Notes: a model not told the origin generated them from the letters alone. 64,000 nucleotides of DNA from Janthinobacterium sp. (GCA_025360045.1 JANYCY010000046.1:86197-150196), one strand, 5' to 3'. Counted from the first letter of the stretch, positions 29,377 through 40,280 are shown. A program made the numbers and translations.

Positions 29377-30159
29377 ATGCATCCAATGCTCAATACCGCT
29401 GTGCGCGCCGCGCGCCGCGCTGCTTCTATCATCCAACGTGCTTCCAGCAATCTGGACCATTTAGCCGTTGAGAAAAAAGGTCATAATGACTTTGTTTCCG
29501 AAGTAGACCGCGCCGCCGAACAAGCGATTATTGATACCATCCTCGAAGCGTATCCAACGCATGCCATCATGGCCGAAGAGTCGGGTAACCGTGGTCAGTC
29601 AGAATACACATGGATTATTGATCCATTGGATGGCACCACCAATTTCTTGCATGGCGTTCCTCAGTACGCGGTATCGATTGCGCTGGAACATAAAGGCGTG
29701 ATTACCCAAGCCGTGGTTTATGATCCTTGCCGCAATGATTTGTTTACCGCAACGCGTGGTGTAGGTGCTTACCTAAATGATCGCCGTATCCGCGTTTCTA
29801 AAGTGCGTGAATTAACTGATGGCCTGATTGCTACTGGTTTTCCATACACCCGCTTTGACAATCTTGAAAATTACATCAATATTTTCCGCGATATGACACA
29901 AAAGTCGGCTGGCTTGCGTCGTCCGGGCGCTGCGGCCTTGGATCTGGCTTATGTGGCTTGCGGTCGTTACGATGGTTTCTTTGAGTTTGATCTTAAAACG
30001 GTTGATATCGCTGCTGGCTCCTTGCTGGTGCAAGAAGCGGGTGGTTTGGTGACTGATTTAAATGGTGAAGAAGGCTTCTTGCAATCTGGCGATATTCTCT
30101 GTGGTACACCACGCGTATTCGGCCAGATGCTGTCGGTGATTCGTCAGCATAATAAGTAA
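29377..30159 (+). CDS. suhB: Inositol-1-monophosphatase family protein SuhB
   Basis: SuhB hydrolyses myo-inositol 1-phosphate and, in enterobacteria, also joins rRNA antitermination complexes. The 260-residue protein has metal-binding motifs [24 protein letters not shown] and the third site [16 protein letters not shown], where the common W-D is V-D. The N-terminal [19 protein letters not shown] is typical. AGGAATTCGCC precedes ATG 29377. Followed by a good terminator. Confidence 0.94.
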   Translation: MHPMLNTAVRAARRAASIIQRASSNLDHLAVEKKGHNDFVSEVDRAAEQAIIDTILEAYPTHAIMAEESGNRGQSEYTWIIDPLDGTTNFLHGVPQYAVSIALEHKGVITQAVVYDPCRNDLFTATRGVGAYLNDRRIRVSKVRELTDGLIATGFPYTRFDNLENYINIFRDMTQKSAGLRRPGAAALDLAYVACGRYDGFFEFDLKTVDIAAGSLLVQEAGGLVTDLNGEEGFLQSGDILCGTPRVFGQMLSVIRQHNK

Positions 30160-30182
30160 TTAGCGCTTTATCTTAGCGTTTC

Positions 30183-30217
30183 TAAAAAAGCGTCATCTCA
30201 GATGGCGCTTTTTTTTA
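30183..30217 (+). terminator. Rho-independent terminator after suhB
   Basis: AAAAAAGCGTCATCT pairs with AGATGGCGCTTTTTT (one G-T pair) and ends in eight T. Confidence 0.88.
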
Positions 30218-30302
30218 TGGTTGGTAGACATTTTGCCGCCTGCCTTTCATAGACTTGTTTTGTGCCAGATTGGATAATGCTGTCAACAATCGATTGTCGT
30301 AT

Positions 30303-30340
30303 GTAGGGCGGGTGCAACCCGCGGATTGCACCCGCCCTAC
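30303..30340. repeat. Dispersed GTAGGGCGGGTGCAA repeat, copy E (compact, in the mutS leader)
   Basis: Two perfect 15-base arms (30303-30317 and 30326-30340) enclose only an 8-base loop. This is the shortest and most perfect copy. It ends nine bases before the mutS ribosome binding site. Confidence 0.9.
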
Positions 30341-30361
30341 GGCGTATTAAAGGAAAATAAA

Positions 30362-32929
30362 ATGGCGGAAAAGCCTAGCGCAGCCAAAAGCGCCAAACCA
30401 ACGCACACGCCATTTATGCAGCAATACCTGCGTTTAAAGAGCGATCACCCCGATAAATTATTGTTTTATCGTATGGGCGATTTCTACGAATTGTTTTTTG
30501 ATGATGCATCTCGCGCAGCCAAATTACTCGATATCACGCTAACAACCCGTGGACAGACGGCGGGCGAGCCGATTCGTATGGCCGGTGTGCCTTATCACGC
30601 CGCCGAGCAATATCTGGCCCGCCTCGTCAAAATGGGCGAATCGGTGGCAATTTGCGAGCAGGTTGGCGAGGTGACGGGCAAGGGGCCTGTTGAGCGCAAA
30701 GTGATGCGCGTGGTGACGCCTGGTACCTTAACTGATACGGCTTTGCTCGATGTAAAAACCGAAAATCGCCTGCTGGCGCTGAGTTTCTCGCGCGGCAAGA
30801 TGGGGATGGCGTGGCTGTCCCTTGCCTCGGGTGATTTTGCCCTGATGGATAGCACGGCAGATAAACTGGCTTCTGAATTAGAGCGTTTGCGCCCCGCTGA
30901 AATCCTGGTGGCTGATGACGCAGGTCTGGCCTTGTTTGAGCAGGCCACCGCCGTAGTGCGTAAATTGCCGCCCTGGCAATTTGAAGCCGCCGCTGCCGTG
31001 CGTAATTTATCTCGTCATTTTGAAACCCACGATTTAGCAGGCTTTGGTGTCAGTGAAGGCATGTTGGCACTTGGCCCAGCAGGGGCTTTGCTGGAATACG
31101 TTCGCAGCACGCAAGGCGGTGCATTACCTGTATTGGCTGGGCTGCGTTGTGAATCGCAAAGCCAATATATTGAGCTGGATGCGGCCACGCGCCGCAATCT
31201 GGAAATCACCGAAACCATACGCGGTGAAAGCTCGCCGACCTTATTTTCCCTGCTTGATCAATGTGCTACCGGTATGGGCTCACGTTTGCTGCGCCATTGG
31301 CTGCATCATCCGCTTAGATCCAGCAGCAAAATCATGCAGCGGCAAAATGCCATCGCGGCGCTGTTGGCAACAGCATCATTTGCGCCTATTCATTCGGCTT
31401 TGGATTGTGTGGCGGACGTAGAGCGGATCACCGCTCGTATTGCCTTGTCGAGCGCTAGGCCGCGTGATTTATCTAGCTTGAGGGATAGTCTCAATGCGCT
31501 GCCGGCCTTAATTGCTGTACTGCCGCAGGATGATTTCTTTGCCTCGCTGGCTAAGGCTTTGTCGCCTGATGCGCAAATTTTGAGTTTGCTGAGCGCTGCA
31601 ATCAAGACCGAGCCTTCTGTGGTGTTGCGCGAAGGCGGTGTGATTGCCGATGGTTATAGTAGTGAGTTAGATGAGCTGCGTACCATCCAAACCCATGGCG
31701 GTGAGTTTTTGCTGGAGCTGGAAGCGCGTGAGCGTGAGCGCACCGGCATTCCTACGCTAAGGGTCGAGTACAACCGCGTTGCGGGCTATTTTATTGAAAT
31801 TACTAATTCCTACGCAGGGGCCGTGCCGGACGATTATCGCCGTCGTCAAACCATGAAAAATGCCGAGCGCTATATTACGCCCGAGCTAAAATTGTTTGAA
31901 GATAAGGCTTTAAGCGCCAAAGAGCGATCCTTGGTCTTGGAAAAAGCGCTTTATGAAGATTTGCTACAGCGTTTGCAGCCCTATTTGGGCGCTTTGCGCT
32001 TGGCGGCGCAAGCACTGGCAACGGCCGATGTGCTGGCCAGCCTTGCCGATCGTGCCGAGCGTGGCAATTATATTGCGCCGCAATTTGTGGAAGGCCAGCT
32101 ATTGCATATCGAGGCCGGGCGTCATCCGGTCGTCGAGGCGCAGATCGATGACTTTATCCCCAATAGTGTTGATTTCTCTGTTGCGCGCAAGCTGCTGTTG
32201 ATTACTGGCCCCAATATGGGCGGTAAATCGACGTATATGCGGCAAGTGGCCTTGATTGTGTTGCTGGCGCATGTGGGGAGCTTTGTTCCAGCACAGAGTG
32301 CCACCATCGGTAAGCTCGATCGCATCTTTACCCGTATCGGGGCATCGGATGATCTGGCGGGCGGGCGTTCTACCTTTATGGTGGAAATGACCGAAACGGC
32401 CAATATCCTCAATAATGCCTCAGAAAACTCTTTGGTCTTGATGGATGAAGTAGGGCGCGGCACGTCTACTTTTGATGGTTTGGCGTTAGCTTGGTCGATT
32501 GCGAAAGCTTTAATCGAGAAAAATCGCGCTTACACCTTGTTTGCAACCCATTATTTTGAGCTGACGCGTTTGGCGCAAGATTATCCCGTCGTCGCTAATG
32601 TGCATTTAGATGCCGTTGAGCATAAAGATCGCATCGTATTCTTGCATGCCGTGCAAGAAGGCCCTGCTTCGCAAAGCTATGGGGTGGCAGTGGCCCAGTT
32701 GGCAGGAGTTCCAAAAGATGTTGTACGTCAAGCTAGGAAAAAATTACTCGAGCTAGAATCTAATAGTGTGCAAGGCGGCATGCAGGGTGATTTATTTGCC
32801 ACGGCCAGCATCATGCAAATCGAGCCGGAGCCGCATCCACTCCAAGATGCCTTGGCAGGGGTGGATCCAGATGAATTAACGGCGCGTGAGGCGCATGATT
32901 TGCTTTATCGTCTTTGCGCGCTACTCTAG
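30362..32929 (+). CDS. mutS: DNA mismatch repair protein MutS
   Basis: MutS recognises mispairs and recruits MutL. The 855-residue protein has the mismatch-binding [11 protein letters not shown] (Phe-x-Glu) near residue 40, connector and lever/clamp domains, and the ABC-type ATPase with Walker [10 protein letters not shown] (about residue 616), [23 protein letters not shown], Walker [17 protein letters not shown] and FATHYFELT. The C-terminal [16 protein letters not shown] is the tetramerisation segment. ATG 30362 is chosen because AAAGGA (30349-30354) lies seven bases ahead; an upstream ATG would fall inside the repeat hairpin. Confidence 0.97.
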   Translation: MAEKPSAAKSAKPTHTPFMQQYLRLKSDHPDKLLFYRMGDFYELFFDDASRAAKLLDITLTTRGQTAGEPIRMAGVPYHAAEQYLARLVKMGESVAICEQVGEVTGKGPVERKVMRVVTPGTLTDTALLDVKTENRLLALSFSRGKMGMAWLSLASGDFALMDSTADKLASELERLRPAEILVADDAGLALFEQATAVVRKLPPWQFEAAAAVRNLSRHFETHDLAGFGVSEGMLALGPAGALLEYVRSTQGGALPVLAGLRCESQSQYIELDAATRRNLEITETIRGESSPTLFSLLDQCATGMGSRLLRHWLHHPLRSSSKIMQRQNAIAALLATASFAPIHSALDCVADVERITARIALSSARPRDLSSLRDSLNALPALIAVLPQDDFFASLAKALSPDAQILSLLSAAIKTEPSVVLREGGVIADGYSSELDELRTIQTHGGEFLLELEARERERTGIPTLRVEYNRVAGYFIEITNSYAGAVPDDYRRRQTMKNAERYITPELKLFEDKALSAKERSLVLEKALYEDLLQRLQPYLGALRLAAQALATADVLASLADRAERGNYIAPQFVEGQLLHIEAGRHPVVEAQIDDFIPNSVDFSVARKLLLITGPNMGGKSTYMRQVALIVLLAHVGSFVPAQSATIGKLDRIFTRIGASDDLAGGRSTFMVEMTETANILNNASENSLVLMDEVGRGTSTFDGLALAWSIAKALIEKNRAYTLFATHYFELTRLAQDYPVVANVHLDAVEHKDRIVFLHAVQEGPASQSYGVAVAQLAGVPKDVVRQARKKLLELESNSVQGGMQGDLFATASIMQIEPEPHPLQDALAGVDPDELTAREAHDLLYRLCALL

Positions 32930-33216
32930 TTTAGAGTGCCTTGGCTATAACAGGGATTGATGTTGTATTGAGAATCATGCGCAAAGGTTGGTTTTTGTGG
33001 ATGATTGCCTATAATTAATTCACCTTACTCGGGGTTTGTTGTTTTTGCGGCTGATGAATACTTGGGGTGATAAATAGGACTCTACTGGCGTTTTTTTCTA
33101 TTTTGATAAGTTGAGCGAAAAAATTTAGTAAGAGTGTAAATTATGCCGGTTACAATATATAGCTGTTTGCTAACATTAATCGATAAGCAAATATGCTTTT
33201 CTAATGGAGAGTGGCT
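32930..33216. other. Intergenic region after mutS
   Basis: About 287 bp of AT-rich sequence without a recognisable gene or repeat. No terminator hairpin with a T-run was identified after mutS. Confidence 0.4.
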
Positions 33217-33663
33217 GTGAATACGGTGTCTGATATTGCTGGGCAAGGAGTGGAATTACAGGGCAGTACTCTGCTTGAGATTGCTTCTTTTTTGTCGGAT
33301 GGATCCCCTGACGAGGGGTTTTCTTTAAGCGAATTAAAGACGAAGGCCGCTTCTGAGTTGACACGATTTGGTTTGGATTTACAAACTCAATTAAATTCAA
33401 TTGCAGTGACTGTACCCCCTGCTTTGCAGTTAAGAGGGGACAATGTCGGCGCAATACATGTGATTGGTGAACATACATTAAAGGCTGAAATTGAGGCTTT
33501 TTTGAATGCCAATACGCGCCTACTAAAGTGGTACAAAGAAATTGAAGTCATGCACGAAATTTTACGTCGTACCGAGCTCATTGGTGCGCAAAGCTTAGAA
33601 GGACAAGTATTTAATTTGGGTCTGACGAGCTTGGGGTGCGTTGCTTTCTTTTCAATGGTCTAA
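33217..33663 (+). CDS. Hypothetical protein, possible TA- or ligand-sensing domain not recognised
   Basis: The 148-residue acidic protein has no signal peptide; its C-terminus ends with a short hydrophobic stretch (LGLTSLGCVAFFSMV). The central part is mostly helical (ELKTKAASELTRFGLDLQTQLNSIAV; HTLKAEIEAFLNANTRLLKWYKEIEVMHEIL). I do not recognise a family. GTG at 33217 is preferred over GTG 33211 since GGAGA sits six bases upstream of the former. It is a lone gene between mutS and rluB with its own leader. Confidence 0.6.
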   Translation: MNTVSDIAGQGVELQGSTLLEIASFLSDGSPDEGFSLSELKTKAASELTRFGLDLQTQLNSIAVTVPPALQLRGDNVGAIHVIGEHTLKAEIEAFLNANTRLLKWYKEIEVMHEILRRTELIGAQSLEGQVFNLGLTSLGCVAFFSMV

Positions 33664-33784
33664 TAAAGCAGCGCGCTGTATGCAAACGTATATAGCGTTT
33701 CTGTTCTTAGTGATGTAAGAAAGCACGTAATAACGCTTACATTACGTATGCGGATGATTGAAAACTTGTCAATATAATGCCTGC

Positions 33785-33809
33785 CGCCGCCGATCAATTT
33801 TCGGCGGCG
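33785..33809 (+). terminator. Hairpin between the hypothetical gene and rluB
   Basis: CGCCGCCGA, loop TCAATTT, TCGGCGGCG: a perfect 9-bp GC-rich stem. The following TTGCTATTG is a poor T-tract, so termination is probable but not certain. Confidence 0.5.
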
Positions 33810-33854
33810 TTGCTATTGTGAGGGATGAATGTCGTGTAAGACGCGGATTCAGGT

Positions 33855-33860
33855 TATAAT
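33855..33860 (+). promoter_or_regulatory. Probable -10 element of the rluB promoter
   Basis: A consensus TATAAT stands 28 bp before the rluB ATG, preceded by GGT. A weak -35 (GTCGTG, 33831-33836) is 18 bp upstream. Confidence 0.45.
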
Positions 33861-33887
33861 CCTCTGTTTTTTTGGAAAGAAACATAC

Positions 33888-35480
33888 ATGAAAACCACCC
33901 GATCACGTCGCCCCCAGCCCGCTATAGCTGAACGTAAGGCGAGCGAGCGCAGCGCGCAGGCTGCAGGTGCGGGCAAGCGTACGGGTGGCAAAGCCACCGG
34001 TGAAGAGTTCACGAACCGTAATCCTGCCTATGACAAACCTGCCGTAACGGGTGCAAAGCCACGCGGTGGCAAAGCCACCGGTGAAGAGTTTACGAACCGT
34101 AATCCTGCCTATGACAAACCTGCTGCAACGGGTTCAAAATCACGCGGTGGCAAAGCCACCGGTGAAGCGTTCTCGAACAGTAGTTCGGCCTATGACAAAC
34201 CCGCTGTAACGGGTGCAAAGCCACGTGGCGGCAAAACCAACCCTGCCTATGACAAGCCGGCTGCAACGGGTGCAAAACCACGCAGTGGCCAAGCCACCGG
34301 CGAAGCGTTTTCGACTCGTAGCCCTGCTTACGGCAAATCGGCAGTGACTGGCGTAAAAACCAATGGTAATCCTCGTGGTAAGGGCCGCCCAGCGAGTGCT
34401 GGGTTTGCTGAAGCCATGCCCGTAGCCGGTCGTGGTGGCCGTAGCGGCCGAGGCGTAGCTGCAGAGTCAGAAGCACCACGCGCGCCCCGTGCTCCTCGTT
34501 CTAAGCCAAACCCACAGGGCGGCAAGGCAGAGCGTCCAACATTTGAAGCCTATAAGGCCGTTGCGGCTGCGGGTGGCCTTGTTGCTGTCGATAGTGATAG
34601 CCGCAAAATCAAATACAAAACGGTGAGCCGTGCTCGCCGTATGCAATTGCGCCAAGGCTCAGTAAAAGAGCTGCAAATGCAAAAAGAATTGCGTGAGCGC
34701 CGCGTTGCCACTACAGAAATCCCTGCTGAGCGCTTACAAAAAGCGCTTGCCTTTACCGGTTACGGTTCACGTCGCGCTATGGAAGACGCGATTGCTGCTG
34801 GCAAAGTATCGGTCAACGGTAAAATCGCAGCACTGGGTAGCAAGGTCAGTCTTGGTGATGATGTACGTTACGAAGGCAAAAAAGTAGTACTGAAGTGGCC
34901 AGATCGCTTGCCGCGTATCGTGATGTACCACAAGCAAGAAGGCGAATTGGTGAGTCGCGATGACCCAGAAGGCCGTGTCACCGTATTTGATCGTCTGCCA
35001 CGTCTAAAATCCAGCAAATGGGTTGCCGTGGGTCGTTTGGATTACAACACCAGTGGTTTATTATTGTTCACGACCTCCGGTGAATTAGCTAACCGCATGA
35101 TGCACCCAAGCTTTGAAGTAGAGCGCGAATACGCCGTGCGCGTGTTTGGTGAGCTAACGCCTGAGCAAATGAGCACCATGCTCAGTGGTATTGAGCTAGA
35201 AGACGGCAATGCACGCTTTGCACGCATTGAAAGACGCGGCGGTGAAGGCTTTAATCACTGGTATCACGTCATCCTGAAAGAAGGCCGTAACCGCGAAGTG
35301 CGCCGGATGTTTGAGTACTTTGGTCTGATTGTTAGCCGCTTGATTCGTATTCGTTTCGGTACGATGAACTTGCCAGGTCGCTTGCGTCGTGGGCAATTCC
35401 ATGAGCTGACTGAGCTGGAAATCTTGGGCATTATGCGTTGGGCTGGCCTGAAGATTAACGGTCGTCAAGCGGATGAATAG
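33888..35480 (+). CDS. rluB: 23S rRNA pseudouridine synthase RluB with an N-terminal repeat array
   Basis: RluB converts U2605 of 23S rRNA to pseudouridine. The S4 RNA-binding domain (ERLQKALAFTGYGSRRAMEDAI, about residues 281-320) is followed by the RsuA-type catalytic domain with the catalytic Asp in VGRLDYNTSGLLLFT (near residue 385) and GRNREVRRMFEYFG. The protein is 530 residues, far above the 250-300 of short relatives, because of a basic low-complexity N-terminus. This holds tandem 27-residue units (33-59, 60-86, 87-113, a shortened 114-132, 133-159) with consensus GGKATGE-F--R-PAYDKPA. GreB follows by ten bases. Confidence 0.92.
   Translation: MKTTRSRRPQPAIAERKASERSAQAAGAGKRTGGKATGEEFTNRNPAYDKPAVTGAKPRGGKATGEEFTNRNPAYDKPAATGSKSRGGKATGEAFSNSSSAYDKPAVTGAKPRGGKTNPAYDKPAATGAKPRSGQATGEAFSTRSPAYGKSAVTGVKTNGNPRGKGRPASAGFAEAMPVAGRGGRSGRGVAAESEAPRAPRAPRSKPNPQGGKAERPTFEAYKAVAAAGGLVAVDSDSRKIKYKTVSRARRMQLRQGSVKELQMQKELRERRVATTEIPAERLQKALAFTGYGSRRAMEDAIAAGKVSVNGKIAALGSKVSLGDDVRYEGKKVVLKWPDRLPRIVMYHKQEGELVSRDDPEGRVTVFDRLPRLKSSKWVAVGRLDYNTSGLLLFTTSGELANRMMHPSFEVEREYAVRVFGELTPEQMSTMLSGIELEDGNARFARIERRGGEGFNHWYHVILKEGRNREVRRMFEYFGLIVSRLIRIRFGTMNLPGRLRRGQFHELTELEILGIMRWAGLKINGRQADE
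33984..34364 (+). repeat. Five tandem 81-bp units within rluB
   Basis: Units begin at about 33984, 34065, 34146, 34227 (57 bp, internally deleted by eight codons) and 34284. The reading frame is kept throughout. Units 1 and 2 are nearly identical at the DNA level, so expansion is recent. Confidence 0.85.
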
Positions 35481-35490
35481 GCTTTAAACG

Positions 35491-36063
35491 ATGAGTAAAG
35501 CGTTTGTTCGTGAATCGGACGCCGATGATGATGAAGTCCCCGCGGAGCTGCGTGTTCCCGCAGGGAGTAAAAATTATATGACTCCGGGTGGCTGGCGAAA
35601 AATGAAAGCAGAATTCGCCCAGCTGGTGCAAAAAGAGCGCCCCGAACTGACGCTCATGATTAACTGGGCGGCCTCCAATGGAGACCGCTCAGAAAATGGT
35701 GATTATATTTATGGCAAAAGACGTTTGCGCGAGATTGATCGACGCATTCGTTTTCTGACCAAACGCCTTGAATTAGCCGAAGTCATTGACCCCGAATTAC
35801 GCGAAGCCACCGATCAAATTTTCTTTAGCGCAACAGTCAGCTATGTGCGCGAAGATGGTCGTAGCGAAACGGTCGCGATTGTCGGCGTCGATGAAACGGA
35901 TATGAAGCGCCACTATATTAGCTGGACTTCCCCCGTTGCCCGTGCGCTCATTAAGGCTAGAGAAGGTGATGCGGTGCTCTTACGTACCCCAGCAGGCACA
36001 GAGGAATTAGAGATCACTGACGTTATCTATCAGGCTCTAGACACCGAACTACCCAGCTTTTAA
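35491..36063 (+). CDS. greB: Transcription elongation factor GreB
   Basis: GreB enters the RNA polymerase secondary channel and stimulates cleavage of backtracked RNA. The 190-residue protein has an N-terminal coiled coil with the acidic tip (GDRSENGDYIYGKRRLREIDRRIRFLTKRL; Asp and Glu at the loop) and a C-terminal FKBP-like domain (VSYVREDG to ELEITDVIY). The longer acidic N-terminal extension (SDADDDEVPAEL) and basic patch favour GreB over GreA. It lies ten bases after rluB, probably in one transcript. Confidence 0.93.
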   Translation: MSKAFVRESDADDDEVPAELRVPAGSKNYMTPGGWRKMKAEFAQLVQKERPELTLMINWAASNGDRSENGDYIYGKRRLREIDRRIRFLTKRLELAEVIDPELREATDQIFFSATVSYVREDGRSETVAIVGVDETDMKRHYISWTSPVARALIKAREGDAVLLRTPAGTEELEITDVIYQALDTELPSF

Positions 36064-36119
36064 GTCTCTTCGCTGAATTGGTACTTTGCACATTGCATTG
36101 TGTACGGTATCTTTCTGGC

Positions 36120-38174
36120 ATGGAGCCCTTACGTCAATCCCGTGATAGTCTGTTTCGCCGCGTATTTCGCAATATGGTGCTGCGTATTGTCATCGCAGGC
36201 GCGCTGATTTCTGCTTTAAGCTATTACTGGAGTTATGTCACTTTTCAAGAAGAAGCGCTCGCTAATCTTGCGCAATACATTACTGCTCGCAGCCAATTAG
36301 AAAGTGAATTGTTTGTGCAGGCAGAAGCCAATACCAAGATTGTTCGTGATGAGTTTTTGCGCCGCTATGTTTTATTGGGCGATGAAGATCCCAGCGCCGC
36401 CTTCCACGATCTGCTTGCCCAAGACAAAGATGGCTTATGGCGGGTGCGGGTACAAAAAGATGATTTTGAGCGCAAAGCAACGGTGGCTTTATTGCCGACG
36501 GCGAAACAAACACCCGCTTTTATGCGGCAAGTGTTATTAAGCTACGAAGTGCTATCTCAATATGGCCCCGCATTTAGAAACCGCTATTACGACACCTTTA
36601 TTGATTTAAATGTGTCAGATGCCAATTTAATGTATTTGCCTGATTTAAATTATGCACGCAATGGCTCTTTTGCTGATTTTGCTGTGGATCTGGCTGTGGA
36701 ATTGGATGCAACGCCCGTTAGAAATCCAGAGCGTAAAACATTTTGGACAGGGGTTTATTTTGATCGTCAAGCATTGCGCTGGATGGTGTCGGTGGTTACG
36801 CCACTTGATTATCTCGGGCAATATATTGGCGGAGTAGGGCAGGATGTTTTATTGGACCAATTGATTGAGCGTAATAACAAAGTAAATATCCCTGGCACCT
36901 ATAATATAACGATGACACGGCAGGGAATGCTCATTGCTCACCCGAATAAAATGGAGCAAATTGAAAATAGCAAAGGCCAATATAGTGTGCTGCGCGATCC
37001 GGTATTAAAAGGCATTTATGAGGCCACGCTCACTGCCACGCCGGGGCAGCGTTTTGTTGAGGCGCCAGACGGCTTAAGCTGGCTCGGTGTTGCGCCTATT
37101 GAAGGGGCCAATTGGTTGTTTGTGACGGTTTACCCCAAAAAGCTTTTACAAGAAAAAGCCGCCAAGACCACTAGTGTGGTGTTGTTATTAGGTATGCTCG
37201 CCTTGGTGATTGAATTGCTATTGATGGCTTTGGTATTAAAAAAAGATGTGGCTCTGCCATTAAGGCGATTAAAAAAGGCCATTCATGCCGCGGCAGAAGG
37301 CAAGCCCAGTCATGAGTTGGATCTAGAACGCAATGATGAATTGGGCGATTTAGCCCGCAATTTTGAAGAAATGTCTCGGACCGTGCAATTGCATCGACTG
37401 CATCTTGAACAATTGGTTGAGGTTCGCACTACGGAATTAGCCGCTAGAAATGGGCAATTAGAAGTGCTGAATGATTCATTAACCCATTTAAATACAGAAA
37501 AAAATGAGCTATTGGCGATTGCTGCGCATGATTTAAAAAATCCAGTGGCCAGCATTCAAGGCATGGCGCAGCTGATTGCTTTACGCTTAGATGAGTGGCC
37601 AAGAGAACGAATATTGGATCGGCTCTCTGGGATTGGTTTATTGGCCGATCGCACCCAATGTATTTTAAGTAATTTGCTTGATCATGAGGCTTTAGAAAGT
37701 GGCTCAGTGCAGATCTACCTTGAGTCTCTATGCTTAAACCCATTGCTAAAAGAGTTATTGTTTAGCTGGGAAGAGCGCTTAATGATCAAACAGCAGCTGT
37801 GTGTTTTGGCATTGGGTGATTACCCAGTACAGGCCGATCGGCAGGCATTATGGCAAGTGATGGATAACCTACTTTCTAATGCCTCTAAATATTCACCTCA
37901 AGGCAGTACGATTCATGTAAGTAGCCAGCTTGATGGTGCGATTGTGCGCATACTGGTTAGCGATCAAGGTCCTGGAATTGCTCCGCATGAGATGCCAAAG
38001 TTGTTTTTGAAATTTAGCCGACTTTCGGCATTGCCAACGGGCGGCGAGCACACTACGGGCCTTGGCTTGTCGATTGTGAAGCGCTTGGTTGAGGCGATGC
38101 ATGGCCGTGTTTATTGCCAAAGCCAGTTTGGGAGCGGGGCGACCTTTGTGCTTGAACTGCCTTCTTCGAGCTGA
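36120..38174 (+). CDS. Sensor histidine kinase with periplasmic Cache-type domain
   Basis: The 684-residue protein has a membrane helix at about residues 15-35, a periplasmic sensor (about 36-345) of dCache type with the FWTGVYFD and PLDYLGQYIGGVGQD segments, a second helix (about 350-373), a HAMP domain, a coiled coil, and the kinase core. The H-box is AIAAHDLKNP with His near residue 469; N-box DNLLSNASKYS, G1 DQGPGIA and G2 GLGLSIVKRL are complete. The ligand is unknown; Cache sensors often bind amino or carboxylic acids. No response regulator gene is adjacent. ATG 36120 lacks a strong ribosome binding site; a TTG at 36078 is the alternative. Confidence 0.88.
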   Translation: MEPLRQSRDSLFRRVFRNMVLRIVIAGALISALSYYWSYVTFQEEALANLAQYITARSQLESELFVQAEANTKIVRDEFLRRYVLLGDEDPSAAFHDLLAQDKDGLWRVRVQKDDFERKATVALLPTAKQTPAFMRQVLLSYEVLSQYGPAFRNRYYDTFIDLNVSDANLMYLPDLNYARNGSFADFAVDLAVELDATPVRNPERKTFWTGVYFDRQALRWMVSVVTPLDYLGQYIGGVGQDVLLDQLIERNNKVNIPGTYNITMTRQGMLIAHPNKMEQIENSKGQYSVLRDPVLKGIYEATLTATPGQRFVEAPDGLSWLGVAPIEGANWLFVTVYPKKLLQEKAAKTTSVVLLLGMLALVIELLLMALVLKKDVALPLRRLKKAIHAAAEGKPSHELDLERNDELGDLARNFEEMSRTVQLHRLHLEQLVEVRTTELAARNGQLEVLNDSLTHLNTEKNELLAIAAHDLKNPVASIQGMAQLIALRLDEWPRERILDRLSGIGLLADRTQCILSNLLDHEALESGSVQIYLESLCLNPLLKELLFSWEERLMIKQQLCVLALGDYPVQADRQALWQVMDNLLSNASKYSPQGSTIHVSSQLDGAIVRILVSDQGPGIAPHEMPKLFLKFSRLSALPTGGEHTTGLGLSIVKRLVEAMHGRVYCQSQFGSGATFVLELPSSS

Positions 38175-38226
38175 GCCGATCTGATAAACTGCGCCCCCCT
38201 GTTTAAAAATTATTCGGTTCACTGCT

Positions 38227-39048
38227 ATGCGTCCCTATCTTGACCTTTTGCAACATGTTTTAGACCACGGCGTCAGGAAAGAAGATCGAACTGGCACCGG
38301 CACGATTAGCGTATTTGGGCATCAGATGCGCTTTAATCTGGCAGATGGTTTTCCGCTGGTCACCACTAAAAAAACGCACTTAAAATCGATTGCTTACGAG
38401 CTGCTATGGTTTTTGCGTGGCGAAACCAATGTGAAGTGGTTGCAAGAGCGTGGCGTTAAAATCTGGAACGAATGGGCCGCTCCCGATGGTGAGCTGGGCC
38501 CTGTGTATGGCTCGCAGTGGCGTAGCTGGCCAACGCATGATGGCCGTCATATTGATCAGATCAGCCAAGTGGTTCAGCAGCTAAAAAACAATCCGGATTC
38601 ACGCCGTATTATCGTTTCTGCTTGGAATGTGGGCGAAATCGAAAACATGGCCTTGCCGCCTTGTCATGCGTTTTTCCAATTTTATGTGGCCCCAGCCGCC
38701 GCAGATGATCTTGATCAGCGTGGCAAGCTCTCTTGCCAGCTTTATCAGCGCAGCGCGGATATCTTCTTGGGCGTGCCCTTTAATATTGCTTCTTACGCCA
38801 TGCTGGTGATGATGTTGGCACAGGTCTGCGATTTGCAATTAGGCGATTTTGTCTGGACGGGCGGCGATTGCCATATTTATAGCAACCACTTAGATCAAGT
38901 GCACGAGCAACTCTCCCGCACACCGCGTGCCTTGCCGGTGCTCAAGCTTAATCCGCTCAAAAAAGATATTTTTGATTTTGAATATGAAGATTTTACACTA
39001 GAGGCTTATGACCCTTATCCGGGAATCAAAGCGCCAATTGCGGTTTAA
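38227..39048 (+). CDS. thyA: Thymidylate synthase
   Basis: ThyA methylates dUMP to dTMP using methylene-tetrahydrofolate. The 273-residue protein shows [18 protein letters not shown], the catalytic Cys146 in [29 protein letters not shown] and [12 protein letters not shown]. It is nine residues longer than E. coli ThyA because of a small insertion ([12 protein letters not shown]) after the catalytic strand. folA follows by 12 bp, the usual functional pairing. Confidence 0.97.
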   Translation: MRPYLDLLQHVLDHGVRKEDRTGTGTISVFGHQMRFNLADGFPLVTTKKTHLKSIAYELLWFLRGETNVKWLQERGVKIWNEWAAPDGELGPVYGSQWRSWPTHDGRHIDQISQVVQQLKNNPDSRRIIVSAWNVGEIENMALPPCHAFFQFYVAPAAADDLDQRGKLSCQLYQRSADIFLGVPFNIASYAMLVMMLAQVCDLQLGDFVWTGGDCHIYSNHLDQVHEQLSRTPRALPVLKLNPLKKDIFDFEYEDFTLEAYDPYPGIKAPIAV

Positions 39049-39546
<498 letters not shown>

Positions 39547-39557
39547 TCCCCGCCCCA

Positions 39558-39597
39558 ATAAAAAACCCGCTGTTAACAAAACAGCGGGTTTTTTATT
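39558..39597. terminator. Bidirectional terminator between folA and gph
   Basis: AATAAAAAACCCGCTGTT pairs with AACAGCGGGTTTTTTATT across a short loop, with A and T tracts on both sides serving the convergent genes. Confidence 0.9.
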
Positions 39598-39611
39598 GGC
39601 GGCTAAATAAC

Positions 39612-40280
39612 TTAATCCTGCTCTTCCAGCCAATTCATCAGCTCATCAAAGCGCGCCAGTGTGACATCGGCTTCTGGGATGGTTTCTGCTTCTCCGTAGC
39701 CGTAGCTGACAAAGGCCACTTTGCAGCCTGCGGCACGGGCCGCTAGGATGTCGTTTTTGGAATCACCGACCATAAGGAATTCATCCGCGCTTACGCCTAG
39801 CTTTTCCATTACATACTGCAATGGCTCGGCGTTTGGCTTGCGGCTGGCGAGTGAATCACCACTAACAACAACATCAAAAACATTGCCGATGCCCAGCTCT
39901 TTTAAGAGCGGCAGGGTAAAGCGTTCTGGTTTATTGGTGACAATGGCAAGGCGATAGCCGCAATCGTGTAATTCATTTAGCGTATTGGCCACACTAGGGT
40001 AGAGCTTGGTCTTAAGGGTGAGCCCTTCAAGGTAATGCTGATCAAAGCGGGCAAGCGCTTCTGTTTGCGCTGCGGTGCCGGTGAAGCTGGCGGCCATATC
40101 GGCGGCCATTGCGCGGGCGACTAGGCTTTCGGTGCCATCGCCAACATAGCTTTCAATCAGCGCTTCTTCAAGCTGGGCAAGGCCCGCATCGCGGCGGGCA
40201 GCATTGGCTGCGTGGGCTAAATCGGGAATCGAATCGGCAAGGGTGCCGTCCAAATCAAAAGCAAAGGCTTTGATGCTCAT
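39612..40280 (-). CDS. gph: Phosphoglycolate phosphatase
   Basis: Gph removes phosphate from 2-phosphoglycolate, a product of DNA 3'-end repair and of side reactions. The 222-residue HAD protein has motif I FAFDLDGTLADS, the alpha-helical cap with YVGDGTESLVARAM, motif II IVTNKP, the Lys in SRKPNAEPLQY and motif IV MVGDSKNDILAARAAG. Its position after rpe is the widespread rpe-gph arrangement. The start overlaps arsC by four bases. Confidence 0.93.
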   Translation of the reverse strand: MSIKAFAFDLDGTLADSIPDLAHAANAARRDAGLAQLEEALIESYVGDGTESLVARAMAADMAASFTGTAAQTEALARFDQHYLEGLTLKTKLYPSVANTLNELHDCGYRLAIVTNKPERFTLPLLKELGIGNVFDVVVSGDSLASRKPNAEPLQYVMEKLGVSADEFLMVGDSKNDILAARAAGCKVAFVSYGYGEAETIPEADVTLARFDELMNWLEEQD

